Source: Bacteroidota bacterium (GTDB taxonomy: Bacteria; Bacteroidota; Bacteroidia; AKYH767-A; 2013-40CM-41-45). From it: 64,000 nt of DNA. The stretch covers positions 248,001 to 312,000 of the forward strand of contig JADJFC010000002.1 in the NCBI GenBank assembly GCA_016708785.1. The letters run 5' to 3'. The notes beneath the pieces were generated by a model. That model saw nothing but the letters and a program-made list of their open reading frames with translations, was not told the origin of the DNA and made no database searches. The number at the start of each line of letters is the position of its first letter. Position 1 is the stretch's first letter. Shown in pieces: positions 1 through 8,983 of this stretch. The position numbers and the translations under genes are program-made.

Positions 1-1247
1 TTCCAACGTACGAATGTAAACAAACCAAGTTCTAGCAATTTTGCATTAACTTTATTCATCACTTCCATTTCGTTCGCTGTTGCATTCCAAGGCGCCATCG
101 GTTCTTTCGTTTTTCTATTCTTAACGATTTCAATACAACCTAATAGACCTGTATTTCTATAATCACCGATACTCTCATGCTTTTCCATCATGGCAGCAAC
201 TCTTTTGTCCATATATGCGCCCATCTTGGCAGCATTCTCGATCAACTTTTCATCTTCATAGATCTGCAAAACTTCAACTGCCGCAGCACATGCAACAGCA
301 TGTCCGGAATATGTTAATCCAAGTGGTAATGGTTTGTTATCAAATGCCGCAATAAGTTCTTCCTTGATGATAATACCACCTAACGGAATGTAACCGCATG
401 TCAATCCTTTTGCAAAACACATAATATCAGGAACAACATTGTGATGATTCACACCAAACCATTTTCCCGTTCTTCCAAAGCCGCTCATCACTTCATCGCA
501 AATTAAAATGATACCATATCGATCAGCGATCTCTCTAATCTTTTGCCAGTAGCCCGGCGGATATTTAATACATCCACTTGATCCACTTTCACCTTCCATT
601 AAAATAGCAGCAACATTTTGAGGGCCTTCAAATTTGATGATTCGCTCCATATGATCTGCAGCATTCTGTGCGCACTCTTCTTTCGTTTTACTATTCCATG
701 GATCACGATAGAAATAAGGATTCTCAACGTGAATGAAATTAGGCGCACCTTGTGAATCATGCGGATTCCCTCTGGGATCCCCACTTGCCGACATTGCTCC
801 ATATGAAGCACCATGATAACCTTGATACAACGTAATGACTTTATGTCGACCTGTATATAGTCGTGCGAATTTGATTGCATTCTCAACCGCTTCCGCTCCT
901 GCATTAGTAAAAAATGTTTTCTTCAATGATCCCGGTGTGATCTCTGCAAGTTTTTTTCCTAATTCACCTCTGGCTTTCGTGATCATTCCAGGATGAACAA
1001 AAGAAACTTCATCCATCTGACGCATCACAGCGTCCTTCACTCTCGGATGACCATGGCCGATATTCATATTCATCAATTGCGAAGAGAAATCCATATAACG
1101 TTTACCGCTACGATCATGAATATATACACCTTTAGCATCACAAATATTCAGCGGATTCAATCCCGACTGCTTCTGCCATGAAAAAATGGTGTAATCTAAA
1201 TTGTTCTGAAGAATTATTTCTCTTTCGTTTAATGTTTTTGTTTCCAT
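1..1247 (-). CDS. Class III PLP-dependent aminotransferase (omega-amino acid/beta-alanine:pyruvate type), 3' end outside window
   Basis: The frame opens at ATG 1247 and is uninterrupted to base 1, giving about 415 visible residues; only the C-terminal tail is missing. It is a fold-type I, class III aminotransferase. The cofactor-binding segment CDEVMSGFGRTG (Asp about 251) and the Schiff-base lysine in CFAKGLTCGY (Lys about 280) are both present, as is the TNAGAEAVENAIK phosphate-binding stretch. The next gene upstream on the same strand is methylmalonate-semialdehyde dehydrogenase. In known pathways this pair removes an omega-amino group to make a semialdehyde and oxidises that to an acyl-CoA, so beta-alanine or a related omega-amino acid is the likely substrate. 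The precise donor is an inference; other class III enzymes (taurine- or aminobutyrate-type) cannot be excluded. Confidence 0.85.
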   Translation of the reverse strand, partial: METKTLNEREIILQNNLDYTIFSWQKQSGLNPLNICDAKGVYIHDRSGKRYMDFSSQLMNMNIGHGHPRVKDAVMRQMDEVSFVHPGMITKARGELGKKLAEITPGSLKKTFFTNAGAEAVENAIKFARLYTGRHKVITLYQGYHGASYGAMSASGDPRGNPHDSQGAPNFIHVENPYFYRDPWNSKTKEECAQNAADHMERIIKFEGPQNVAAILMEGESGSSGCIKYPPGYWQKIREIADRYGIILICDEVMSGFGRTGKWFGVNHHNVVPDIMCFAKGLTCGYIPLGGIIIKEELIAAFDNKPLPLGLTYSGHAVACAAAVEVLQIYEDEKLIENAAKMGAYMDKRVAAMMEKHESIGDYRNTGLLGCIEIVKNRKTKEPMAPWNATANEMEVMNKVNAKLLELGLFTFVRW

Positions 1248-1373
1248 TTTGATTCGTATCTCGTTATTCGTTTTTAGTTTTTCGAAATCGATTCTTAGTG
1301 ATTAATTTTCGAAATTATGATCGACAGCTTATGACCTTTGACCCTTTACCTTTGACCTTCTTAAGCCTTCAGC

Positions 1374-2843
1374 TTAACTCATCCAATTCGTCTTCGCCTC
1401 CGGATTCCACTTAATAGATGTTTTCTTCAAATTGGTCCAGAACTCAATTGAACTGTCGCCTGTAATATCTCCAACACCAAATTTTGAATCGTTCCAACCG
1501 CCGAATGAAAACGGTTCGCGTGGAACCGGTACGCCGATATTAATTCCAATCATTCCTGCACTTGCTTTTTCCATCACTTGACGTGCAATGCTTCCACTTT
1601 GTGTAAAGACACTTGCAGCGTTTCCGTAGGCTGATCCGTTCTCAATCGAAAGTGCTTCGTCAATCGAACTTGCACGCATAATTGCGATCACAGGTCCGAA
1701 TACTTCTTCTTTAGCTATAGCCATGTCAGGAGTTACGAAATCAATTACAGTCGGACCAACGTAATATCCGTTTTCCATTCCGGCCACTGTTGTGTTTCTT
1801 CCGTCAACCAAAATTTTTGCGCCTGCTTTTTCAGCTTCCGTGATATATCGTTCAATTCTTTCTTTCGATTCTTTACTGATCACAGCTCCGAGATTTTTAC
1901 CGGGAATTACTTTTTTAGCCTCATCGCAGATCTTAGAAATGATATGATCAATATTTCCAACTCCAACCATTGCGGATGCTGCCATACAACGCTGGCCCGC
2001 ACATCCACTCATTGACGCAGTAACATTACTTGCTGTCATATCAGGATGTGCATCCGGCATTACGATCAAGTGATTTTTCGCACCACCTAATGCAAGACAC
2101 CTTTTTAGATTCGAAGTAGATCGAATGTAAACAACTTTTGCAATTTTTGTAGAACCAACAAATGATACTGCCTGAATACCCGGATGATCACAAATGGCTT
2201 CCACAATTTCTCTGTCACCATTTACAACATTGAAAACCCCATCCGGTAAACCTGCCTCCTTCAACATCTCTGCAATTCGCATAGACGATACAGGAACTTT
2301 CTCCGATGGTTTTAAAATCATACAATTTCCAAGTACCAATGCATTGGGGATCGTCCAATGTGGTACCATATGTGGAAAATTGAATGGGGCAATCGATGCA
2401 ACAACACCAACCGGCTTGTGGTCAAGTCGGCATTCAACACCACGACTTACTTCCATTATTTTTCCGGCAACAAGTTGCGGCATACTGCAAGCATATTCTG
2501 TTAACTCAATACTTTTTTCAACTTCAGCAATTGCTTCGTCAAGTGTTTTACCATTTTCTTTTTGTACCAGTGCAGCTAGCTCCTTCAGATTTTTTTCCAT
2601 CAATGTTTTGTATCGATAGAAAATCTGAACTCTTTCTTTGATGGGAGTTGAAGACCACGTTTTAAATGCAGCCTGTGCTGCTTCAACAGCAGAATTTAAT
2701 TCTGCCATTGTCGAAAGCGGAACATTCGCAATCGTCGCTCCATCCAATGGGGAAACGATATCCATCGATTTTTTAGTTCCATTTGTAAATTTTCCACCGA
2801 TATAATTTTTTACCTCAGGGACTTGAAGAGTTGTCGTTGACAT
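1374..2843 (-). CDS. mmsA: Methylmalonate-semialdehyde dehydrogenase (CoA-acylating)
   Basis: Aldehyde dehydrogenase superfamily protein of 489 residues when started at ATG 2843; an in-frame ATG at 2876 would add 11 residues that do not look like the family, so the inner start is preferred. It oxidises methylmalonate or malonate semialdehyde with NAD+ and CoA to propionyl- or acetyl-CoA in valine, beta-alanine and inositol catabolism. Visible features are the NAD-binding FVGSTKIA motif, the LGGAKNH segment, and the catalytic cysteine in SGCAGQRCMAAS (Cys about 286). The length matches the family. An omega-amino acid aminotransferase lies 126 bases downstream on the same strand, which supports a beta-alanine/valine degradation module. 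The spacer between them holds TTTGACC-like heptamers and an ATTCGTT element but no clear terminator. Confidence 0.92.
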   Translation of the reverse strand: MSTTTLQVPEVKNYIGGKFTNGTKKSMDIVSPLDGATIANVPLSTMAELNSAVEAAQAAFKTWSSTPIKERVQIFYRYKTLMEKNLKELAALVQKENGKTLDEAIAEVEKSIELTEYACSMPQLVAGKIMEVSRGVECRLDHKPVGVVASIAPFNFPHMVPHWTIPNALVLGNCMILKPSEKVPVSSMRIAEMLKEAGLPDGVFNVVNGDREIVEAICDHPGIQAVSFVGSTKIAKVVYIRSTSNLKRCLALGGAKNHLIVMPDAHPDMTASNVTASMSGCAGQRCMAASAMVGVGNIDHIISKICDEAKKVIPGKNLGAVISKESKERIERYITEAEKAGAKILVDGRNTTVAGMENGYYVGPTVIDFVTPDMAIAKEEVFGPVIAIMRASSIDEALSIENGSAYGNAASVFTQSGSIARQVMEKASAGMIGINIGVPVPREPFSFGGWNDSKFGVGDITGDSSIEFWTNLKKTSIKWNPEAKTNWMS

Positions 2844-3037
2844 GTTTTTCAATTTGAAATTAATCCTACAATTCAAAGCTTCTCAAATTCCATTGCTTCA
2901 ATCGGCCTTGAACCTTCAAATATAGCTTTAGATATCCAAAAATACTAATATTCTGGACTTGTTTTTAAGAGTGTTAATGTTCACAATTGCCATGTATTTG
3001 CCAATGACTTTTTGTGTAAAAAGTATATATTTACTCT

Positions 3038-4651
3038 ATGAAAAAACTCTCTACTCTCATTTTTGTTTGCCTGAGTTTGTTTGGAAAAGCTCAATTTAAC
3101 TTTCAACATCTTTATGGCGGTGTTAGCCATGAACGCGGACAAACTTTATTGGAAACTACCAATAATATGTACCTTTTTAATGGTGCTACACTTTCATATG
3201 GACAGGGAAGTGCAGATGCAATTTTTATCAAGAATAATAATCAAGGTCAGATCATCTGGACAAAAGTCTATGGCTTGCCTGATTACGATAATTCTGAATT
3301 TGCCATTGAAACAAATGATTTAGGTTACCTTGGAGTAGGGCGAAGCTCGGTAGGAGTCACTGCCGGAACTACTGACGCATGGATCTATAAAACTGATTCA
3401 GCGGGTACTTTGCAATGGTCAAAGGCTTATGGTAATGCAGGCTTTGATGATGGTTTTGTTCAAGCCATAAGAACGATTGACAATGGATATACTTTTATTG
3501 GAAATACAAAGTCGGTCGGATCAGGATCGTATGATGTTTTTCTCGTGCATACAGATGCAAATGGGGATACACTTTTTACGCGAGCATTCGGGACCAGTGA
3601 ATCTGAATCAGGTTTGAGTGTGATTCAAACTGCCGATGGAGGTTATGCTATTTGCGGCCGTCAACAGACTTTTCCAAATGGCATTCCTGAATCCGATGGC
3701 TTGATCATCAAGACAGATGGAAATGGTGATATGCTCTGGTCTTACATTTATGGTGATACAATGTGGGAAGAATTTGAATCTATTCGTGAATTGCCAAATG
3801 GTCACTTTGCGATTAGTGGTTCTACTGTTTCATTTGGACAAGGCAACTATGACATTCTTCTTCTGTTAATAGATAGTGCAGGAGTACCACTTAATGCTTT
3901 CGCCTATGGTGGACAGCATGCCGATGCATGTTATGATTTGCATATCACTTCGGATAATTCTTTTGTCTTTTCCGGATATACAGAAAGTTTCGGGTACGGA
4001 CATAGCCTACTAGGGTCAGACAGTACAAATATTTTTCTGCTAAAAGCAGATTCTATTGGCCAACTCGTTTGGATGATCGCCTATGGCGACGGGTTGCAAG
4101 ATGAAGCGTTTCGTAGTGCAAAGACCTCTGACGGTGGTTACATGATCAGTGGATTCACGACAGATTATACACCTGCCGATAGCACACAAATGTTATTCAT
4201 AAAAACTGATTCTCTTGGCTTTTCCGGTTGTCATGAGGAAATTGTATCACCAATTACCGATTCTGATACAATGAACTTTGTTTCATCCGGATTTGTTCAA
4301 AGTAGTGGAGTAGATGTTGTAAGTGTAAATCTTGTTGAGGCGTCTATTACTACTGTTATTAATGACGCCTGTTTATTTGCAAGCGCAAACACATTAATAG
4401 AAGAAGGTTCAATTAGTCTCTATCCAAATCCATTCACTTCAGAACTTAATATTGATTTCGAAAACTATAATAATAAAAATTGTCAAGTGAAAATTGTAAA
4501 TACCAATGGACAAATAGTTTTGGAGGAAAATATTTTCTCGTCCAAATCAATAAATACTTCGAATCTCTTACCGGGATTTTACTTTGTAATTATTTCAAAT
4601 TCGGACCAGATCACAATTAAAAAAGCACTTAAATTAACGAATAACGAATAA
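3038..4651 (+). CDS. Secreted repeat protein with T9SS type A sorting domain
   Basis: 537 residues with an N-terminal signal peptide (MKKLSTLIFVCLSLFGKAQ). The body is a run of about 50-residue blades of the type DGGY..xGxT.SxGxGxxDxxLxKTDxxGxxxWxxxYG, a repeat common in exported Bacteroidota proteins that probably forms a beta-propeller. The last about 75 residues begin with SLYPNPFTSELNI and end in a basic tail (ITIKKALKL), the hallmark of the type IX secretion C-terminal sorting domain, so the protein is expected to cross the outer membrane and be processed by PorU. No enzymatic motif was seen and the ligand is unknown. The stop codon lies inside a tandem AACGAAT repeat shared with other intergenic regions. 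It converges with the next gene. Confidence 0.8.
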   Translation: MKKLSTLIFVCLSLFGKAQFNFQHLYGGVSHERGQTLLETTNNMYLFNGATLSYGQGSADAIFIKNNNQGQIIWTKVYGLPDYDNSEFAIETNDLGYLGVGRSSVGVTAGTTDAWIYKTDSAGTLQWSKAYGNAGFDDGFVQAIRTIDNGYTFIGNTKSVGSGSYDVFLVHTDANGDTLFTRAFGTSESESGLSVIQTADGGYAICGRQQTFPNGIPESDGLIIKTDGNGDMLWSYIYGDTMWEEFESIRELPNGHFAISGSTVSFGQGNYDILLLLIDSAGVPLNAFAYGGQHADACYDLHITSDNSFVFSGYTESFGYGHSLLGSDSTNIFLLKADSIGQLVWMIAYGDGLQDEAFRSAKTSDGGYMISGFTTDYTPADSTQMLFIKTDSLGFSGCHEEIVSPITDSDTMNFVSSGFVQSSGVDVVSVNLVEASITTVINDACLFASANTLIEEGSISLYPNPFTSELNIDFENYNNKNCQVKIVNTNGQIVLEENIFSSKSINTSNLLPGFYFVIISNSDQITIKKALKLTNNE

Positions 4652-4712
4652 CGAATAACGAATATCGACTTCGTAGGAAAGCGCCTTAGTTATTCACTAT
4701 TCACTATTCGTT
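4636..4712. repeat. Heptamer repeat pair forming an imperfect hairpin between convergent genes
   Basis: Four tandem copies of AACGAAT occupy 4636-4663 and include the stop codon of the upstream gene. A diverged reverse-complement copy (units ATTCACT, ATTCACT, ATTCGTT) lies at 4691-4712. Folded together they give a 22-bp stem with 18 matches. The element sits between two convergent genes and may act as a bidirectional terminator. The same ATTCGTT/AACGAAT unit recurs near 1262 and 54395-54435, and a variant ATTCATT near 26362, so it also looks like a dispersed family of short intergenic repeats. Confidence 0.6.
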
Positions 4713-4720
4713 ATTAGTTA

Positions 4721-7423
4721 TCAGTTGGCTTTTGTAATAAACTCCCTAGTCGCCCCATCCGAATTCGATAACCTGATCATATAATCGCCTGGAGAAAGAG
4801 TACTTCCTTTGTTGAATGTAAATGTATTGTACCCTTTCAATGCGTATTGGTATGTCTTAAATATACTTTTTCCATCTTTCGACAAGATCTCCACAGCAAC
4901 ATCGCCATTTGATTCAGCATAGTATTCAGCTGTTACCATTGAATTAAATGGATTTGGACCAACTCGTTGAATGTTTACTGAAGATGCTGTTGCAACTCGA
5001 GATTTCAGATTGACTCTTTCTATATTACTTGTTGTTGTCTTGCCTTCAAAACTTACCTGTTTTAATCGATAGTATGAAGTTCCTGTCAATGGCTTGTAGT
5101 CGCTGAATTGATAATTTTGCGCTTGTTGAGAATTTCCTGCTCCTTTCACTGTAGAAATAGCAGTAAAGTCGCTTCCATTTATCGAGCGTTCAATTGCGAA
5201 ATAGTCACTGTTCATTTCACATGTCATCTCCCAATTTAATTCAACATGATTATTTTTCGCATGTGCACTAAAATAAACCATATCTGTAGGTAGAGAATTT
5301 GATGAACCGGATGTAATTCCAAAGATTCCTAATTCACTTACATTTTTTCGCAATGCAACTGCATTATCATTTGTGCCTATTGCCTTTTCATGTTTACCAA
5401 TCGTTCTCCATGGAGTGTATAAATTTTCCCGTTGACTGATATGTAGTTTTTCGTAATTCTGGATTCCAGGGAAGCCCGTGGCTGCTAAACTTAAATCAAA
5501 AACGCCTCCGCTAAAACCATTATCCGGAGTTAAACTCCAGTAAGCATATCCTGCATTCATACATACATCTCCGCCATCACTCATTGGAAGGCCCATTTTA
5601 TTCACATTGCCAACACCAAGATTACATGTAATGGCTCCGCCTTGTTTAGGTGACTGTGTAAAATTCAAGATTGCGGAATTTGTTGAGTTGAAATTTCCAA
5701 CAGGGAACTCAACTTGACCTATGGTAGTTGAATTGATCCATCTACGGATATTTCCAACAACGTAACCATGATTTTTATTCAATGTTCCTGTTGAGGTTTC
5801 ACTAACTCCTAAACTGAGTACATGCTTGTCTGTAATTAATCTACCTGTTTCCAGACTCAATAAATTACTTACCGATGTTGTTGATTGTAATTTGCAGTTT
5901 TCTTCATTATCAATTATTAAAGCATATACAATAGAAGGTAAAGCATTACCGGTTTTTTGTTCAGTTCCTCCATTGTAAGTGTAAACTGCTTTAGTGCTGA
6001 AATTTCTTGCTCCTTTGTTTTGAATGTTTCCTGACATTTCGCTTTTAGTGATTCCCATTGGTGAACCTATCATCAAACCGGCTCCATCATTCAGATTAAA
6101 GTCGCCATTTCCTGTTAAATTATAATTATCCAATCGGAGCGTTGAACCCTTCTGAACATTATAATCTATTCTATTCTTAATATTGTTATTTACAACAATA
6201 AGCTGCACTTTTTTATTTCCTGAAAAAATAATTTCTCCGCCTTTTCCTCCTGATGTCTCTGTAACTAATCCAATACCATTAACAGAAATATTCCCTTTTA
6301 GATCTAGGGTTCCTTTTTTTGCTGATGGTGATGAATTCAGGTCTATAATTCCTCCAGTGATATTCAATTCACCGTCAATTCGCATTGAAGAATTGGCAGT
6401 TGAATTTTTACTGTTGAAGCTTAAATTACCGTTGCTTACAATCACATTTCCTTTTACCGCAATTTGATTTTCTGAGTAAGGATTCACGCAAACAGAACCG
6501 CCTTGTATATACAGATTTCCGTTGATTAGAATGTCCTTTAATTTACCTGTCTTGTCGAAGAAAACATCACGGGTTCCTGTTGAAGTAATATATACATCGT
6601 TCTGAACCTGGCATAATACATCGGCAAAGTCTACCGGTATAGCTTGTGTACTCGAATTCCATTTAAAATTGCCAAAGGCCTGACCAAGATTTTGTGGTAT
6701 TGTCATAAAAACACCTGTGATTTCACAAAAAGAATTTTTTTCCCATTTTGCTAACGGTAAACTACCTCCATCGAAGGCATGCTCATATGTTCCTTTGTCT
6801 TTTACAGTGATGTGATCTTTTTCAATTTGCATTTTACCACCATTGTTGACAAATTTGCCGTTGATAATAAGTTGTCCCTGCAGATCAATTTTAGCATCCT
6901 GAAAAAGTGTGGTATTTTCTGTCTCAACTATTGCATCTTTTGAAATCTCAAGTGAACCTTTGATTTCCATTTCACCTTTTACTAACAGATCAGTTCCTTC
7001 ACCATTTGTAATTTTTAAAGTACCATTTTCTGTTACCAGTTTTCCGTCTTTTGAAACTACTACCTGATCCGCTGAAACTTTCGTATTGATGATAACAGTA
7101 TGACCTGAAGATATAAATATTGTATTCGACGATGCATTCGGCGGTGTGTTTGTTGATACCCATTCAGAACCATTAAAAGTTTCCCATGTACGTGGAGTAT
7201 GCCAGTTTCCTGAACTTACAGTTCTGAAATCCCCTGTAGATGCAGCAATTGCTGTTTCTCCATTTCCCATTTGAAAATAAATTAAAAGTCCGGTAAAAGC
7301 AGCTGCCAGTATGGAAGACGTGCCAATGAAAATCTGCTTTGCAGATAATCTTTGTCGCTCAGAATGGCGCTGTCTGTTTTTTCTTCTTCTCTTTAAATTC
7401 GGATTGGTTAAATAAGCCTTCAT
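4721..7423 (-). CDS. Large exported beta-helix-type protein with T9SS type A sorting domain
   Basis: 900 residues. The N-terminus has an unusually long, very basic n-region (about 30 residues, many Arg/Lys) before one hydrophobic segment (residues about 30-50, IFIGTSSILAAAFTGLLIYF). The segment after it carries GNWHTPRTWE and a G8/fibrous-type start, followed by several hundred residues rich in Gly, Asn and short hydrophobic strands (repeated LxIxGxLxIxGG patterns), suggesting a right-handed beta-helix. A fibronectin/CARDB-like stretch (VELNWEMTCEMNSDYFAIERS) precedes a typical sorting domain starting VGPNPFNSMVTAEYY near residue 825. It is probably secreted by T9SS and displayed or released. 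Function is unknown; adhesin or matrix protein is a guess. An AAATCTC/GAGATTT hairpin lies two bases upstream of the start codon. Confidence 0.78.
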   Translation of the reverse strand: MKAYLTNPNLKRRRKNRQRHSERQRLSAKQIFIGTSSILAAAFTGLLIYFQMGNGETAIAASTGDFRTVSSGNWHTPRTWETFNGSEWVSTNTPPNASSNTIFISSGHTVIINTKVSADQVVVSKDGKLVTENGTLKITNGEGTDLLVKGEMEIKGSLEISKDAIVETENTTLFQDAKIDLQGQLIINGKFVNNGGKMQIEKDHITVKDKGTYEHAFDGGSLPLAKWEKNSFCEITGVFMTIPQNLGQAFGNFKWNSSTQAIPVDFADVLCQVQNDVYITSTGTRDVFFDKTGKLKDILINGNLYIQGGSVCVNPYSENQIAVKGNVIVSNGNLSFNSKNSTANSSMRIDGELNITGGIIDLNSSPSAKKGTLDLKGNISVNGIGLVTETSGGKGGEIIFSGNKKVQLIVVNNNIKNRIDYNVQKGSTLRLDNYNLTGNGDFNLNDGAGLMIGSPMGITKSEMSGNIQNKGARNFSTKAVYTYNGGTEQKTGNALPSIVYALIIDNEENCKLQSTTSVSNLLSLETGRLITDKHVLSLGVSETSTGTLNKNHGYVVGNIRRWINSTTIGQVEFPVGNFNSTNSAILNFTQSPKQGGAITCNLGVGNVNKMGLPMSDGGDVCMNAGYAYWSLTPDNGFSGGVFDLSLAATGFPGIQNYEKLHISQRENLYTPWRTIGKHEKAIGTNDNAVALRKNVSELGIFGITSGSSNSLPTDMVYFSAHAKNNHVELNWEMTCEMNSDYFAIERSINGSDFTAISTVKGAGNSQQAQNYQFSDYKPLTGTSYYRLKQVSFEGKTTTSNIERVNLKSRVATASSVNIQRVGPNPFNSMVTAEYYAESNGDVAVEILSKDGKSIFKTYQYALKGYNTFTFNKGSTLSPGDYMIRLSNSDGATREFITKAN

Positions 7424-7727
7424 GGAAATCTCTTGTTATTTTGAGATTTTTTACGGCCATTGCGAGGGATAAATTCAGACAACTCGCCTGCTTCGTCCCA
7501 TTTGTAAGAATGACTTCAAACCAATGATTTTATAGCTTCAAAAGGCCAAAATTTTATTATTTCATCAAAAAATGAATAAAAAGAAGGAAATTGTTTTTGT
7601 AAGAAAATGAATTTAATCTGGCATTATATCTAAAATCAGCTCTAAACCTTTCAAAAAGTCAATAATGATAATTACGATAAACTGATGTTTAAATTTATTT
7701 GATCCAATTTTTCAATGTAAGTAAAAA
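7424..7727. other. Intergenic region, 304 bases
   Basis: No open reading frame with family resemblance was seen on either strand. The part nearest the 900-residue gene contains a hairpin (7426-7449). The rest is AT-rich, with a more GC-rich stretch near 7456-7505 that reads like a dispersed repeat fragment. The promoter of the 4721-7423 gene should be here but no convincing TAnnTTTG element was found. Confidence 0.4.
7426..7449 (-). promoter_or_regulatory. Hairpin directly upstream of a start codon
   Basis: AAATCTC (7426-7432) pairs perfectly with GAGATTT (7443-7449) across a 10-base loop. On the minus strand the second arm ends two bases before the ATG at 7423, so the stem would cover the ribosome landing site of the 900-residue exported protein. 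A role in translation control is inference. Confidence 0.3.
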
Positions 7728-8252
7728 CTACTCTATCAAATCATCGATCGTATCAAACTTCTCTTCCGTATATGCCCCATTTGTACGGTAAATAATTTTT
7801 GCTTCTTTGTCCAGTAAAAATAAATATGGGACTTCGGTTCTTGTCATACTAAGAGCGGAAAGCAGTTGTTCAGTATTTGATTCACTAAAAATGACATGTG
7901 GCTTTAAGTCTGCCTGTGCAGTTTCACGGAATTTACTCTTCATTTTTTCAGCAAAAATTTCATTGCCTCCTCTGACCAATGGAATAAAAAAGACATTTAC
8001 GTCGTACATATCATCCATAAGTCCTGTTTTGGCAATGAACTTTTGGTAAACCGGGTCCAGCCAGCTTTCAAGATCTTTTTGGGCTTTTGTCGATGATGCA
8101 AAACACAACAAAGTGTATTTACCTTTTACATCTTCAGGCAGAGTAACGTGTTGTTGGTCGATGGTCTTGCCAGAAATTTTTTCTATGACTTGTGATTTTG
8201 CCTGTAATGAAAATGCAATTGCTAAAAGGAGGATTGAAATAGAGCGCATCAT
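7728..8252 (-). CDS. Exported thioredoxin-fold protein lacking the CXXC motif
   Basis: 174 residues with a signal peptide (MMRSISILLLAIAFSLQAKSQ). The fold is suggested by KYTLLCFASSTKAQKDLESW, which sits where TlpA/AhpC-type proteins carry WATWCxxC, and by the cis-proline strand TEVPYLFLLDKEAKIIY near the C-terminus. The active-site cysteine pair is absent (only one Cys, followed by ASST), so a thiol-disulfide activity is unlikely and a binding or structural role is more plausible. Mitochondrial Atp10-like proteins share this general look but the match is too weak to name. It is the last of five minus-strand genes starting with the PAS histidine kinase, 39 bases after the preceding gene. Two adjacent ATGs exist (8252 and 8249); either may start. 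Confidence 0.65.
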   Translation of the reverse strand: MMRSISILLLAIAFSLQAKSQVIEKISGKTIDQQHVTLPEDVKGKYTLLCFASSTKAQKDLESWLDPVYQKFIAKTGLMDDMYDVNVFFIPLVRGGNEIFAEKMKSKFRETAQADLKPHVIFSESNTEQLLSALSMTRTEVPYLFLLDKEAKIIYRTNGAYTEEKFDTIDDLIE

Positions 8253-8291
8253 GATTTTTTGAAATTATCAGGCAGAAACCTTGCCAGAAAA

Positions 8292-8627
8292 TCAATCTTC
8301 AATCTTGGTTTTCACATCCCTTAATTTATCTACTAAGATCTGCGCCCAAGAAAGAATCTTACTTTCTAATACTGACTCCTGCTTGAACACAAAACGTCGT
8401 AAGACAAGAGATATTGTTGCCATCAGCCCGCTTTTTAAAAAATCTCCCTTTGCAAAATTAATTCCTGTGGCCGAAGAAATTGCCTTTACAATGAAAGTTT
8501 CAGGTTTAAGGTCTTCCTTGACCGTATTAAAACTGGATTGTAATTTCAATTCCTTCTTTTCAAGTTCTGTTTGAAGACGTACGATCTCTTTCCTCAATTG
8601 TTGAGCGTTTTCTATCTTATTCATCAT
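8292..8627 (-). CDS. Small hypothetical protein, partner of the YqjE-like gene
   Basis: 111 residues, not assigned to a family. The first about 35 residues are a predicted coiled coil (QQLRKEIVRLQTELEKKEL). A mildly hydrophobic middle (GDFLKSGLMATISLVLRRFVF) could be a membrane-associated helix, and the tail is again charged. Its start overlaps the end of the membrane protein gene upstream by 11 bases, so the two are almost certainly translated together. The layout resembles the enterobacterial YqjD/YqjE/YqjK set of ribosome- and membrane-associated stress proteins, but this is a resemblance of layout only. Confidence 0.55.
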   Translation of the reverse strand: MMNKIENAQQLRKEIVRLQTELEKKELKLQSSFNTVKEDLKPETFIVKAISSATGINFAKGDFLKSGLMATISLVLRRFVFKQESVLESKILSWAQILVDKLRDVKTKIED

Positions 8628-8967
8628 CTTTCTTTAGTAATTGAGCAATGATTAAATTCGTTACCGGTTTGTTGATCCAGCTTTCACGAGCCAAATAAAT
8701 TATCAGGCCAATCAATAAATTTATTCCTCCCACACATAAGAATCCGGTAGTATATCGCCCGGTTATTTCTGAAATGTAAAAGGCCAAAGCAACACTGCTG
8801 AAAAGAAATACCATAGAAAAGAATAATAACAATAGCACAGCTACGGCAGCAGAACCTGCTACTGCACTTGTCTTCTCTATGGTTTGAAGTTTCGCAAGGT
8901 CAATTCTGGTATCCAGATATCCCTTTGCATCTTCAATAAGGTTTTCAAAATTATTTTTCTCTTCCAT
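8617..8967 (-). CDS. Phage-holin-like/YqjE family inner membrane protein
   Basis: 116 residues. After a soluble N-terminus of about 35 residues (DAKGYLDTRIDLAKLQTIEK) come two hydrophobic helices (about residues 36-65 and 76-94), then a short charged tail ending LLKKDDE. This matches the widespread DUF1469/phage holin 3-6 superfamily, whose chromosomal members (for example YqjE) are membrane proteins of stress-response clusters rather than phage holins. No phage genes are nearby, so a lysis function is not supported. The gene lies 16 bases after the CRP-fused response regulator and overlaps the following small gene, so it is likely co-transcribed with the sensor system. Confidence 0.7.
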   Translation of the reverse strand: MEEKNNFENLIEDAKGYLDTRIDLAKLQTIEKTSAVAGSAAVAVLLLLFFSMVFLFSSVALAFYISEITGRYTTGFLCVGGINLLIGLIIYLARESWINKPVTNLIIAQLLKKDDE

Positions 8968-8983
8968 GTAATCTAAGGTAAGA

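Noticed and set aside
2194..2641. Plus-strand open frames inside mmsA
   Set aside because: Antisense shadows of a strongly conserved dehydrogenase gene, with unlikely composition.
8617..8967. Prophage holin
   Set aside because: The protein is of the holin-like DUF1469 class but there are no phage structural, lysis or integrase genes around it, and it sits in a sensor operon.
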